A stretch of DNA of 64,000 nt from Streptomyces sp. NRRL F-525 (lineage in GTDB: Bacteria; Actinomycetota; Actinomycetes; Streptomycetales; Streptomycetaceae). Every line of letters begins with the position of its first letter. The first letter of the stretch is position 1. A model generated the notes under the pieces. That model was not told where the DNA came from and searched no databases. It saw nothing but the letters and a program-made list of their open reading frames with translations. This document shows, in pieces, positions 50,790-58,167 of the stretch. Both the position numbers and the translations under genes were made by a program. The stretch lies in assembly GCF_000716605.1 (NCBI RefSeq), contig NZ_JNXE01000031.1:62001-126000 (forward strand). Direction: 5' to 3'.

Positions 50790-52607
50790 ATGCCCGTCAA
50801 TCCTATGAATCGCCGTGAGTTCGTGCAGAAGTCCGCCGTCACCGGCGCTGTCGCGGCCGTCGCGGGAACGGCGGCGGTGACCCCGGCCGAGGCCGCCGAC
50901 CGGCACCCCAAGCCGCACCCGCACCCGAAGCCGAACAAGACCTGGTCGTTCTCCATCCTGGGCACGACCGACCTGCACAGCCACGTCTTCGACTGGGACT
51001 ACTACTCGGACAAGGCGTACTCGGACGCCAAGGGCAACTCCGTCGGCGTCGCCCGCGTCGCCACCCTCATCAAGCAGCAGCGCAAGGCGAAGGGCGAGGG
51101 GCATGTCCTCCTCGTCGACGCCGGTGACATCATCCAGGGCACCTCGCTGGGCTACTACTTCGCGCGCGTGGACCCCATCACCAGCGGCTCCAAGCACCCG
51201 ATGGCCACGGCCATGAACCACATGCGCTACGACGCCGCCGCCCTCGGCAACCACGAGTTCAACTACGGCATCGACACCCTGCGCAAGTTCGAGCAGCAGT
51301 GTCACTTCCCGCTGCTCGGTGCCAACGCGCTGGACGCGAAGACCCTGCGCCCCGCGTTCGCCCCGTACACCGTGAAGAAGATCCGCGTCCCCGGCGCCCC
51401 CGACATCAAGGTCGGCATCCTCGGCCTCACCAACCCGGGCATCGCGCTCTGGGACAAGGACAACGTCAGCGGCAAGATGGTCTTCCCGGGCCTCGTCGAG
51501 CAGGCCAAGAAGTACGTCCCGCGGCTGCGCGCCCTCGGCTGTGACGTCGTCTTCCTCACCGACCACTCGGGCCTGGACGGCAGTTCGTCCTACGGCGACG
51601 AGCTCCCGTACGTCGAGAACGCCTCCAACCTCGTCGCCGAGCAGGTCCCCGGCATCGACGCGATCCTCGTCGGCCACACCCACGTGGAGGTCTCCTCCTA
51701 CACGGTGAAGAACGAGGAGACCGGCGACGACGTCCTCCTCTCCGAGCCGTACTGCTGGGGCTACCGCCTGAGCGTCTTCGACTTCGAGCTCGAACTCGTC
51801 CGCGGCCAGTGGAAGATCACCAGCAAGACGGCGCAGACCCTCAACCCGAACACGGTGGACGAGGACCCGGAGATCAAGAAACTCCTCGAAGCCGACCACG
51901 AGTTGGTCGTGAAGTACGTCAACACGGCGGTCGGCACCTGCACCGAGGACCTCTCGGCGGCGGAGTCCTGCTGGAAGGACGTGCCGATCATGGACTTCAT
52001 CCAGCAGGTGCAGATGGACTCGGTGAAGGCGGGCCTGTCGACGGCCGACGCGGCCCTCCCGCTGATCTCGGTCGCGGCCCCCTTCAGCCGCACGGCCGAC
52101 ATCCCCAAGGGCTCCGTCACCATCAAGGACATCGCAGGTCTCTACATCTACGACAACACCCTCTACGGCAAGAAGCTCACGGGCGCCCAGCTCAAGGACT
52201 ATCTGGAGTACGCGGCGAAGTACTACCACCAGGTCCCGGCGGGCACGAAGGTAGACACCACGACCCTGACGAACGCCAACAGCTTCTGGGACTACATGTA
52301 CGACGTGGCCGCGGGCGTCTCCTACGACATCGACATCGCCCAGGCCGAGGGTTCGCGCATCAAGAACCTCACGTACAACGGCACTTCGGTCACCGACGAC
52401 CAGGTCTTCGTCGTCGCGGTCAACAACTACCGCGCGAACGGCGGCTCCGGCTACCCGCACATCGCCTCTGCGGAGACCGTCCACAGCGCCCCCGACCAGG
52501 TCCGCGACCTGATGATCGCCTACGTCACGGCCAAGGGCAGCCTGGACCCGGCGGACTTCGCGACAGTCAACTGGAAGCTGACGCAGGCGGGGACGGCGGT
52601 CTTCTAA
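50790..52607 (+). CDS. Tat-exported 5'-nucleotidase/2',3'-cyclic phosphodiesterase-type metallophosphatase
   Basis: A 605-residue exported hydrolase. The N-terminus MPVNPMNRREFVQKSAVTG holds a twin-arginine signal with cleavage near AEAAD, followed by a His/Pro/Lys-rich linker. The metallophosphatase domain has GTTDLHSHVFDWD, DAGDIIQGT, GNHEFNYGID and VGHTHVEV, which bind two metals. The C-terminal 5'-nucleotidase domain has AVNNYRANGGSGYP. It would release phosphate or nucleosides from extracellular nucleotides. The ATG at 50790 has CAGGAGT before it. Confidence 0.95.
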   Translation: MPVNPMNRREFVQKSAVTGAVAAVAGTAAVTPAEAADRHPKPHPHPKPNKTWSFSILGTTDLHSHVFDWDYYSDKAYSDAKGNSVGVARVATLIKQQRKAKGEGHVLLVDAGDIIQGTSLGYYFARVDPITSGSKHPMATAMNHMRYDAAALGNHEFNYGIDTLRKFEQQCHFPLLGANALDAKTLRPAFAPYTVKKIRVPGAPDIKVGILGLTNPGIALWDKDNVSGKMVFPGLVEQAKKYVPRLRALGCDVVFLTDHSGLDGSSSYGDELPYVENASNLVAEQVPGIDAILVGHTHVEVSSYTVKNEETGDDVLLSEPYCWGYRLSVFDFELELVRGQWKITSKTAQTLNPNTVDEDPEIKKLLEADHELVVKYVNTAVGTCTEDLSAAESCWKDVPIMDFIQQVQMDSVKAGLSTADAALPLISVAAPFSRTADIPKGSVTIKDIAGLYIYDNTLYGKKLTGAQLKDYLEYAAKYYHQVPAGTKVDTTTLTNANSFWDYMYDVAAGVSYDIDIAQAEGSRIKNLTYNGTSVTDDQVFVVAVNNYRANGGSGYPHIASAETVHSAPDQVRDLMIAYVTAKGSLDPADFATVNWKLTQAGTAVF

Positions 52608-52705
52608 GGGTCCGCTTCCTGACAACCGCCCGCTGATTCCTGTGAGTTGCTGTGAATGATCAACTTCACGGCCTCCTCACACCGGACATTCACTAAGTTC
52701 CGTCC

Positions 52706-53047
52706 ATGTCATACCGAAGACAGTTTTCCCCGGCGGCCGTACGAGACACGGCCGCCGGGCTGACCTGGCGGGTACCGGTCCTGTTCCTGGAGGGCGCGCT
52801 CGCCGCGTTCATCGCCGTGGGCCTCTACGGCGACGGGTCGAATGGCACGTGCGACTTCTCCACCCAGGACCTCCACCGGCACATTGCCTACGCGCTCGGG
52901 GCCTCGCTGCCCGTGACCTGGGCGCTGCTGTATCTGAGCAACATCTGGCTGCGGTGCGTCAGTTGGACGGCCGTGGTCCTACGGCTGTTCTTCTGCGCCG
53001 CGGCCGGGACGCTGATGCTGATCGCCGGGGGGACGAGCCTGTGCTGA
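52706..53047 (+). CDS. Small multi-helix membrane protein
   Basis: A 113-residue protein of unknown family. Three hydrophobic segments are visible: about residues 23-41 (VPVLFLEGALAAFIAVGLY), 62-80, and 88-109 with LRLFFCAAAGTLMLIAGG. The N-terminal 20 residues are basic. It overlaps the next membrane protein gene by 7 bp, so they are co-translated. The pair carry related-looking LPVTW motifs (SLPVTWALLYL here, SLPVTWTLWL in the next gene), which suggests an old duplication. Confidence 0.7.
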   Translation: MSYRRQFSPAAVRDTAAGLTWRVPVLFLEGALAAFIAVGLYGDGSNGTCDFSTQDLHRHIAYALGASLPVTWALLYLSNIWLRCVSWTAVVLRLFFCAAAGTLMLIAGGTSLC

Positions 53048-53322
53048 AGCCACCGCGTGAGGAACTCGTCGGACTCTGGGCCGAGTCACTCCTCACCGCG
53101 ACGTCCGTCGCGTGGTGGACCTACCTGGTGTGGGCCCACCGCAACGCTTTGTACGCCGACCCAGACCCCGTGGCACTGATCCTCACGGTCGTGCTGTCGC
53201 TGCCGGTGACATGGACTCTGTGGCTTCGAGCGGTCCGACTGCGCGGTGCGAACCTGGCACTGGTCGCGGTACGCGGCATCGCGGTGCTGACGTTGTCCCT
53301 CTGGCTCTTCCAGGACCTGTAG
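53041..53322 (+). CDS. Small membrane protein paired with the preceding gene
   Basis: A 93-residue protein with three probable helices (ESLLTATSVAWWTYLVW, ALILTVVLSLPVTWTLWL and LALVAVRGIAVLTLSLWLF). GTG at 53041 overlaps the previous stop. The shared SLPVTWxL helix indicates kinship with the preceding protein. No function can be assigned. It converges on a TetR gene 17 bp away. Confidence 0.7.
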   Translation: MLKPPREELVGLWAESLLTATSVAWWTYLVWAHRNALYADPDPVALILTVVLSLPVTWTLWLRAVRLRGANLALVAVRGIAVLTLSLWLFQDL

Positions 53323-53338
53323 ATCTGTGACCCGCAGG

Positions 53339-53944
53339 TCAGTCTGGACAGGCGAGCGGCAGGCCGAGGCAGGCGTGTAGGGCTTGGCTCAACCGCCCGT
53401 CGACAGCCGCACGTTCATCGGCGGCATCGGGCGACTCCGCCGCCGGGATCAGCGCGTACGGCAGTGCCGTGGTGAGCACGGCGAGCGTGGCCGTGTCCTG
53501 CTCGGTGCCGCTGGGCAGATGCGCGGTCACATACTCGGTCAGCCAGTGCTGGGCCGTCCGGTGCCACAGGGTGTCCGGACGGAGAACGGCGGCGTACGTC
53601 AACTCCGGTTCGGTCCGCGCCATGGCCGCGACGACCGGATGCTCCCGCAGCAGCCGGGCCGCCTTTACCACCCTGCGCACCCCGAGGCACCGAGGTGGCG
53701 GCAACGGGCCGGGTACTTCCCGGGCCAGGTGCAGTAGACATTTCAGTTCCTGCATCGTGGCATCGCGCAGGAGCGCGTCGGGAGAGGCCCAATTCCGGTA
53801 GAAGAACGGGCGGTTGGTGCCTGCCAGCTGTGCGATGTGGGTGATGCCCGTGCGCCGGGGCCCCCGCGCGGCCAGCGCGTCCAGAGTCGCGCGGTACACG
53901 GTGGCCATTCCGGGCGGTGCCTGCACCCGCTGCGAGTTGCTCAT
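53339..53944 (-). CDS. TetR-like transcriptional regulator
   Basis: A 201-residue regulator. A TetR-type helix-turn-helix is at about residues 20-60 (RTGITHIAQLAGTNRPFFYRNWAS), and the C-terminal domain is mostly helical. The ATG at 53944 lies next to an AGTGTG...CACACT inverted repeat, a probable autoregulatory site. It converges on the small membrane protein pair, which might be its targets. The DNA-binding helix is clear, but the wider subfamily is not. Confidence 0.8.
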   Translation of the reverse strand: MSNSQRVQAPPGMATVYRATLDALAARGPRRTGITHIAQLAGTNRPFFYRNWASPDALLRDATMQELKCLLHLAREVPGPLPPPRCLGVRRVVKAARLLREHPVVAAMARTEPELTYAAVLRPDTLWHRTAQHWLTEYVTAHLPSGTEQDTATLAVLTTALPYALIPAAESPDAADERAAVDGRLSQALHACLGLPLACPD

Positions 53945-53980
53945 GTGAGCAGTTTGGCGCGGGGGGAGGTAGGTGTCTTG

Positions 53981-54020
53981 GAAAAGTGTGTCGATTTCCT
54001 CGAAAGTGTCACACTTTTTC
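53981..54020. promoter_or_regulatory. Inverted repeat upstream of the TetR-like gene
   Basis: gaaaagtgtg (53981-53990) and cacactttttc (54010-54020) are inverted copies with a 19-base centre that carries another tcga...tcga pair. It sits 37 bp upstream of the TetR start and overlaps the end of the DUF397 remnant. Confidence 0.55.
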
Positions 54021-54158
54021 GGGGGAGGGGTGGGGGGTGGGGAGGAAGGTGCGCCAGGCCGCGTCCGAGACGGTGACGATCCCGCCCCCCGGATTCTTAG
54101 AGTCACGGATGTGGATGGTGTGGGGGCAGGTGGCTATCTCGACGCAGTCGCCGCCGCA
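54009..54158 (-). pseudogene. DUF397 C-terminal remnant
   Basis: Leftward translation of this stretch gives CGGDCVEIATC, then HIRDSKNPGGGIVTVSDAAW, the two signature blocks of DUF397, with no start codon and only about 49 residues. It is out of frame with the XRE gene it is fused to (54103). The first half of DUF397 is missing. It is a clear gene fragment left after a deletion. Confidence 0.85.
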
Positions 54159-54663
54159 GCACGCCCTCTTCGAGGATCAGCTCGATCATCGGGGCCGGGT
54201 CGCGGTCGAAGAGCTTCCTGCGGGCCAGCCGCGCCTCGACGAGTTCCTCCCGCTTCTGCTCGGACACCGGCGGATAGCCGCCCCCGATCAACGCCCGCGC
54301 GTAGGCCTCGGTCTGGAACAGGCCGTCGACGACCAGCGTCTCGTACGACGAGATCGTGATGGCCCCGGCCTCGATCTCCGCGAACCCACGGAAGCGGACC
54401 GGGTACTTCTCCAGCAGCATCCACTTGCGCGCCTCTTCGAAGACCCCGAGCCCACCCCCGACCTTCTCCTCCAACTTGGCGAGCATCTTGTCGCTCGCGG
54501 GCTGCGCGCACGTCTCCATCGCGCTGATGGCGGACCCGGTGTAACCCGTCATCTTGCCCAACTCCACTTGCGTGAGCCCTTGTTGCTCACGCAGTGCCTT
54601 CGCGAGAAGGGCAACGAGATGTGCCACACCGCTCGCCTCCGCCTTGTTCTCCGCCCGAGCCAT
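54103..54663 (-). pseudogene. Truncated XRE-DUF5753 regulator
   Basis: A 186-residue protein, about 100 residues short of its family. The helix-turn-helix (LREQQGLTQVELGKMTGYTG) and the first part of DUF5753 (LVVDGLFQTEAYARALIGGG, then PMIELILEEGVLRR) are intact. After Arg at EGVLRR, the frame enters DUF397 sequence in the wrong phase and stops. The same position in the intact regulator at 27117 is AIIHEAALHQRF, about residue 175 of 288. The DNA-binding domain would still be made, so the fragment may retain some activity. The ATG at 54663 is preferred to a TTG at 54684. Confidence 0.8.
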
Positions 54664-54674
54664 CGCGGTCACCC

Positions 54675-54694
54675 CCGAACTCAACCGAACTCAA
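54675..54694. repeat. Tandem 10-bp repeat at the start of the truncated XRE gene
   Basis: ccgaactcaa occurs twice in a row (54675-54684 and 54685-54694), immediately upstream of the regulator's ATG. One-turn spacing is consistent with an operator. Confidence 0.5.
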
Positions 54695-54767
54695 CCGGTC
54701 AACAGAACCCCGCACCCGTATCCAACCGTTGCGGACGGTCGACGCAGAGTTATGGAAGACGGTAGCT

Positions 54768-55214
54768 GTGACTCCCGAGACTGTCCTCATGGATACGCAA
54801 AGTGACCTGAAATGGATCCCCACAACCGGCATCCAACTCCGCAAGGCGGGGGTCCAGTTCGACGCGGTACGGGTGGACGGCGACGAGGGCAGAGACCTCG
54901 CGGACAGGCTCGCGCGCATGACAGGAGGGGCGCCGGGGCCGGTCGTAGAGGAGGCGACGGGCAACAGGGCGGTCTACTTCCTGGTCCCGGTCGGCAGCAC
55001 GTCCCACCGCCCCTGGCCACCCGGAGCAACCCGCCTCACCGCCGGCCCGAACCACATGTCGTACATCCCGGTCCCGGCCCTCAATGGCCAGACCTGGCCC
55101 CTGACTTGGCGCTACCGCCCGACCGCACCGGACCACTTCGTCCACGCGCTGCTGCTGCGCGCCGCGGTGGAAGGGTGGGGAGAGGTCAGGCGTCCAGGCC
55201 CGGATCAGGTGTGA
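54768..55214 (+). CDS. Hypothetical Streptomyces protein
   Basis: A 148-residue protein without an assigned function. It contains WIPTTGIQLRKAGVQFDAVR, a TGNRAVYFLVPVGSTSHR block and WPLTWRYRPTAPDHFVHALL. I recall a similar pattern (FDAVR..., YFLVPPG..., WP.G...) in small Streptomyces proteins often annotated as hypothetical or primase-polymerase-like, but this is not certain. GTG at 54768 is taken as the start; an ATG at 54789 is also possible. It is divergent from the truncated XRE gene and its end overlaps the decayed gene at 55186. Confidence 0.6.
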   Translation: MTPETVLMDTQSDLKWIPTTGIQLRKAGVQFDAVRVDGDEGRDLADRLARMTGGAPGPVVEEATGNRAVYFLVPVGSTSHRPWPPGATRLTAGPNHMSYIPVPALNGQTWPLTWRYRPTAPDHFVHALLLRAAVEGWGEVRRPGPDQV

Positions 55215-55392
55215 TCTGCCGGAGGGTGACCAGTTCCGCGTGGAGCGTGACCGTGTACACGAAGGAGTCACCGTCCACGGACGTGTGCTTCGCTCCCTCG
55301 TCGGCCATCTTCTCGACCGCGGCCGGGAACGCGGGTGGCGCTCAGGGCGCCCCTGTCTTCTGGTCGGGGACGTACTCCCAAGTCCAGCTCAC
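55186..55392 (-). pseudogene. Partner gene of DUF6247, interrupted by an in-frame TGA
   Basis: The GTG at 55392 overlaps the DUF6247 stop (GTGA), so translation is coupled. The frame reads VSWTWEYVPDQKTGAP, meets TGA at codon 17 (55342-55344), then continues in the same frame as APPAFPAAVEKMADEG and on to DPGLDA with a stop at 55186-55188. The opening WTWEYVPD and the VEKMADE segment are what I expect of the small protein usually encoded after DUF6247. It is probably a point-mutated pseudogene of 68 residues. Confidence 0.7.
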
Positions 55393-55748
55393 GCGTCGCG
55401 TACTGCCTCGGCCGCCTCGCGGTAGATGGCGCTCGCGGTGGTCAGGTGTACGCGCGCCTCGTCCGGCGTGGTCGCGATCCGCGCAAGGTACTCGGCGCGG
55501 TGGTGGGCCCTCGCTGTCCCGGGGTGTCGCTCGATCTCGATCAGCGCGGCCCAGTGCGCGAGATAGGCGTGGACAGGTCTGACCGAGTTGTGCTGCAACG
55601 CCTCGGTGAGGGCCTGGTCCTTGGCCTGGTCGTAAGAGGGGAGCAGGTGCGGGGCCACGATGGCGCAGGCCGCGCGCAGCCCACGCGGGGTGCGGTCCGG
55701 GCGGGGGATCGCGGGGACGTCGTCATGTTCGGCGTGTTGCACGCTCAT
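55389..55748 (-). CDS. DUF6247 family protein
   Basis: A 119-residue protein matching the DUF6247 pattern. It is all-helical, with RTPRGLRAACAIVAPHLLPS, DQALTEALQHNSVRPVHAYL and HRAEYLARIATTPDEARVHL. It is found in Streptomyces as the first gene of a two-gene unit resembling a toxin-antitoxin pair, the second member here being decayed. The function is unproven. The ATG at 55748 is separated from the next gene by a 163-bp divergent region containing a hairpin. Confidence 0.75.
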   Translation of the reverse strand: MSVQHAEHDDVPAIPRPDRTPRGLRAACAIVAPHLLPSYDQAKDQALTEALQHNSVRPVHAYLAHWAALIEIERHPGTARAHHRAEYLARIATTPDEARVHLTTASAIYREAAEAVRDA

Positions 55749-55821
55749 GCCGCTGTTCCCCTCGTGGCGTCGCTGGTCTGGACTCTAGCGCGCATCCCGA
55801 CCGCGTCTCGTGCGGACAGAC

Positions 55822-55851
55822 AAGGGGGCGTCCTCATCGGGACGCCCCCTT
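55822..55851. terminator. Strong hairpin in a divergent intergenic region
   Basis: aagggggcgtcc (55822-55833) and ggacgccccctt (55840-55851) form a perfect 12-bp stem followed by tt. Genes on both sides point away from it, so as a terminator it has no clear client; a lost gene or small transcript is possible. Confidence 0.7.
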
Positions 55852-55911
55852 TGTGCGGGCATATGCTGAATTCGTCCACCCGCGCACGCCAACCCAGAGA
55901 AGGTGACTGCG

Positions 55912-56202
55912 ATGCGCATGATGCTGAAAGCGTCCATGGACACGGAGAAGGGGAACGACGCCATCCGGAACGGGACTCTCGGGAAGCTGATGCAGGAGAC
56001 CCTGGAGCAGATCAAGCCCGAGGCGGCCTACTTCACCGCCGAGGACGGCAAGCGGACCGCGTTCCTGTTCTTCGATCTGAAGGACCCCTCCGACATCCCG
56101 TCGATCAGTGAGCCGCTCTTCCTCAACCTGGGTGCCGAGTTGACCTACACCCCGGTGATGAACCCGGAGGAGGTCGAGGCCGGTCTCGGCAAGATTCGTT
56201 AG
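55912..56202 (+). CDS. Small hypothetical protein
   Basis: A 96-residue soluble protein, of alternating charged and hydrophobic character (AAYFTAEDGKRTAFLFFDL, LFLNLGAELTYTPVMNPEEV), consistent with a small alpha/beta ferredoxin-like fold. I do not recognise the family. The ATG at 55912 is chosen because AGAAGG lies about 10 bases before it; a GTG at 55903 is too close to that site. It converges on the tautomerase, 4 bp apart. Confidence 0.75.
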   Translation: MRMMLKASMDTEKGNDAIRNGTLGKLMQETLEQIKPEAAYFTAEDGKRTAFLFFDLKDPSDIPSISEPLFLNLGAELTYTPVMNPEEVEAGLGKIR

Positions 56203-56206
56203 GCGC

Positions 56207-56422
56207 TCATTCCTGCGGTGTTCCCTGGATCTTGGCCAGGGTCAGGACGCCGCCGCCGATACCCCAACCCGCGTCGGCGACCTCTTCCACCAGGACGAGG
56301 GTGGTGGCGCGGGCGCCGTCGCCGAAGATCTCGGCGTACAGGTCGGTGGTGCGCGTGATGATCTGCTCCTTCTGCTCCGCGGTGAGGGCGCCGGCGGGGA
56401 CCTTGAAGTTCGCGAAAGGCAT
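56207..56422 (-). CDS. Tautomerase family protein
   Basis: A 71-residue protein of the 4-oxalocrotonate tautomerase family. The catalytic N-terminal Pro is present (MPFANFKVPAGALT), then KEQIITRTTDLYAEIFG and VEEVADAGWGIGG, matching the usual helix and second strand. It would act as a small oligomer on an enol/keto substrate. It is divergent from the XRE regulator at 56555, which may control it. Confidence 0.9.
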   Translation of the reverse strand: MPFANFKVPAGALTAEQKEQIITRTTDLYAEIFGDGARATTLVLVEEVADAGWGIGGGVLTLAKIQGTPQE

Positions 56423-56554
56423 GGTGTTCTCTTTCGTAGTGCCGTGTGGGTATGGGGCAAGCCTGCGTCCGCGGCGGCCCCCCGGCCAGGGCTGAGCCCA
56501 CCCAGGGGTTGGCAGCCCCTGGCTCGGACGCCGTAGAGAGGCGACGATGAGACG

Positions 56555-57430
56555 GTGAACCTTCCCGAGCTCGCGGCGTTCCTGAAGTCCCGGCGTGACC
56601 GGGTCCGGCCGGCCGATGTCGGGCTGCCCGTCGGGCCCCGGCGCCGGGTGCCCGGGCTGCGGCGCGAGGAGGTCGCGCAGCTGGCGGGGCTGTCCGCCGA
56701 CTACTACACCGAGCTGGAGCGGGGGCGTGGCGCCCAGCCCTCCGCTCAGACCCTGTCCGCGCTCGCCCGCGCGCTGCGGCTGGGCGGTGATCAGCGCGAC
56801 CATCTGTTCCACCTCGCCGACCGGCCGTTGCCCGAGTCGGCGCACGGCGTGGGCGCGCGGCACGTCCAGCCCGCCCTGCTCGGGCTGCTGGACCGGCTGG
56901 CCACCACCCCGGCCCAGGTCATCACCGACCTGCACGAGACCCTCGTACAGAATGAGCTGGCCGTGGCGCTGCTCGGGCGGGCGCCGGAGCCGCGTGGGCC
57001 TGCCACTGGGTTCGCGTACCGGTGGTTCACCGATCCGGCGTCCCGCGCGGTTTACCCGGCCGAGGATCACGCGCACCACTCACGGGTCTTCGTGGCCGAC
57101 CTCCAGGCCGTCGCCGCCCGGCGGAGCCGCGACAGCGAGGTCGCCGGGATGACGGCCGCGCTGCGGCGGCGCAGTGAGGAGTTCGCCGCGCTGTGGGACA
57201 CCCATGACGTGGGGCTGCGCCGTACCGATCACAAGCGGATCGTGCACCACACGCTGGGTGTCATCGAGCTGGACTGCCACAGCCTGTTCAGCGAGGACGG
57301 TCGGCAGCGCCTGTTGTGGTTCACCGCCCCGCCCGGCACCGAGGGCGCCGCGCAGCTCGAACTGCTCGGCGTCATCGGTACGCAGGACATGGGGGCGGAC
57401 GAGAACGCGTCGTCCCGCACGCGGCGTTAG
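56555..57430 (+). CDS. XRE-family regulator with MmyB-like ligand domain
   Basis: A 291-residue regulator. The helix-turn-helix is at about 25-85 (VPGLRREEVAQLAGLSADYYTELERGRG). The C-terminal MmyB/PAS-like domain has PAQVITDLHETLVQNELAVALL and TDHKRIVHHTLGVIELDCHSLFS. MmyB-group regulators in Streptomyces often control an adjacent small enzyme; here the divergent tautomerase is the natural candidate. The GTG start at 56555 follows a 132-bp shared promoter region. Confidence 0.92.
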   Translation: MNLPELAAFLKSRRDRVRPADVGLPVGPRRRVPGLRREEVAQLAGLSADYYTELERGRGAQPSAQTLSALARALRLGGDQRDHLFHLADRPLPESAHGVGARHVQPALLGLLDRLATTPAQVITDLHETLVQNELAVALLGRAPEPRGPATGFAYRWFTDPASRAVYPAEDHAHHSRVFVADLQAVAARRSRDSEVAGMTAALRRRSEEFAALWDTHDVGLRRTDHKRIVHHTLGVIELDCHSLFSEDGRQRLLWFTAPPGTEGAAQLELLGVIGTQDMGADENASSRTRR

Positions 57431-58077
57431 CTGAACACGATCATCGAGCCCTGCGCCAGGCTGCGGGTCGCCGCCGCGTGCAGGCCCAGCCACACGTGCC
57501 GCTCACGCGCGAACGGGCTGGGGTCGTACGGTGCGGCCACGGCCGGTTCCTCCAACTCCGTGGGCGCGGCGGGGGGTTCGGGCGTCGCGGGCGGGTTCGC
57601 CGGGTCGATGCCGATCGTCGGGGCCACGAACTCCAGCTCGCGCAGCAGGGTCTGGGACGAGCCCAACGGGCCGCCGCCGGCGAGGAGTTCGTCGTTCGAG
57701 AGCGGGTGCGGGAAGTCGACGGGGACGTAGGCGCCCGCGTGGTCGTAGTGCCAGACCAGGTGGGACTGCTGGGCCGTGGTCTCGAACATCTCCAGGAGCT
57801 GTTCGTAGTCGCCGCCCAAGTCGTCGACCGGCGTCACCGGGAGACCGCAGACCTGGAGGAGGTAGGCCCGGCGCAGGAAGTGCAGCGCGTCGTAGTCGAA
57901 GCCCGCGACCGGGGCGACCTCGCCGGACAGGCCCGGCATGTACTGGTACACCGGCACCGGGGGGAGCCCGGCCTCGGCCAACAGGGAGTTGTAGAGCGCG
58001 AGTTCCTCGGCGAACGGATTGTCGGGGGTGTGGCACAACACGTCGACGAGCGGGACCAGCCACAGGTCACAGGCCAA
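57427..58077 (-). CDS. Hypothetical protein
   Basis: A 216-residue protein of no recognised family. The N-terminal half contains LVPLVDVLCHTPDNPFAEEL and FDYDALHFLRRAYLLQVCG. The middle has SHLVWHYDHAGAYVPVDFP, and a Pro/Ala/Glu linker (about 160-185) leads to the end. No membrane helices are present. TTG at 58077 is the likely start, with GAGGAG about 8 bp before it. It follows the glycosyltransferase gene by 90 bp on the same strand and overlaps the XRE gene end by 4 bp. Confidence 0.75.
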   Translation of the reverse strand: MACDLWLVPLVDVLCHTPDNPFAEELALYNSLLAEAGLPPVPVYQYMPGLSGEVAPVAGFDYDALHFLRRAYLLQVCGLPVTPVDDLGGDYEQLLEMFETTAQQSHLVWHYDHAGAYVPVDFPHPLSNDELLAGGGPLGSSQTLLRELEFVAPTIGIDPANPPATPEPPAAPTELEEPAVAAPYDPSPFARERHVWLGLHAAATRSLAQGSMIVFS

Positions 58078-58167
58078 AAGGGGGCTCCTCGGTTACTCGC
58101 TGCGCATCGTGGATCTCGCATGGTGGTCAGGCAAGAGTAGGGGGAAGAGTAGTCGGTGCGGCCCGGG

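Noticed and set aside
48257..50965. A 902-residue leftward frame covering purA and the kinase-like gene
   Set aside because: Only the part left of 49144 has protein-like sequence. The rest is antisense to purA.
55342..55344. In-frame TGA as a selenocysteine codon
   Set aside because: No selenocysteine insertion hairpin or Sec machinery is seen, and the family has no known Sec or Cys at that place; a nonsense mutation is simpler.
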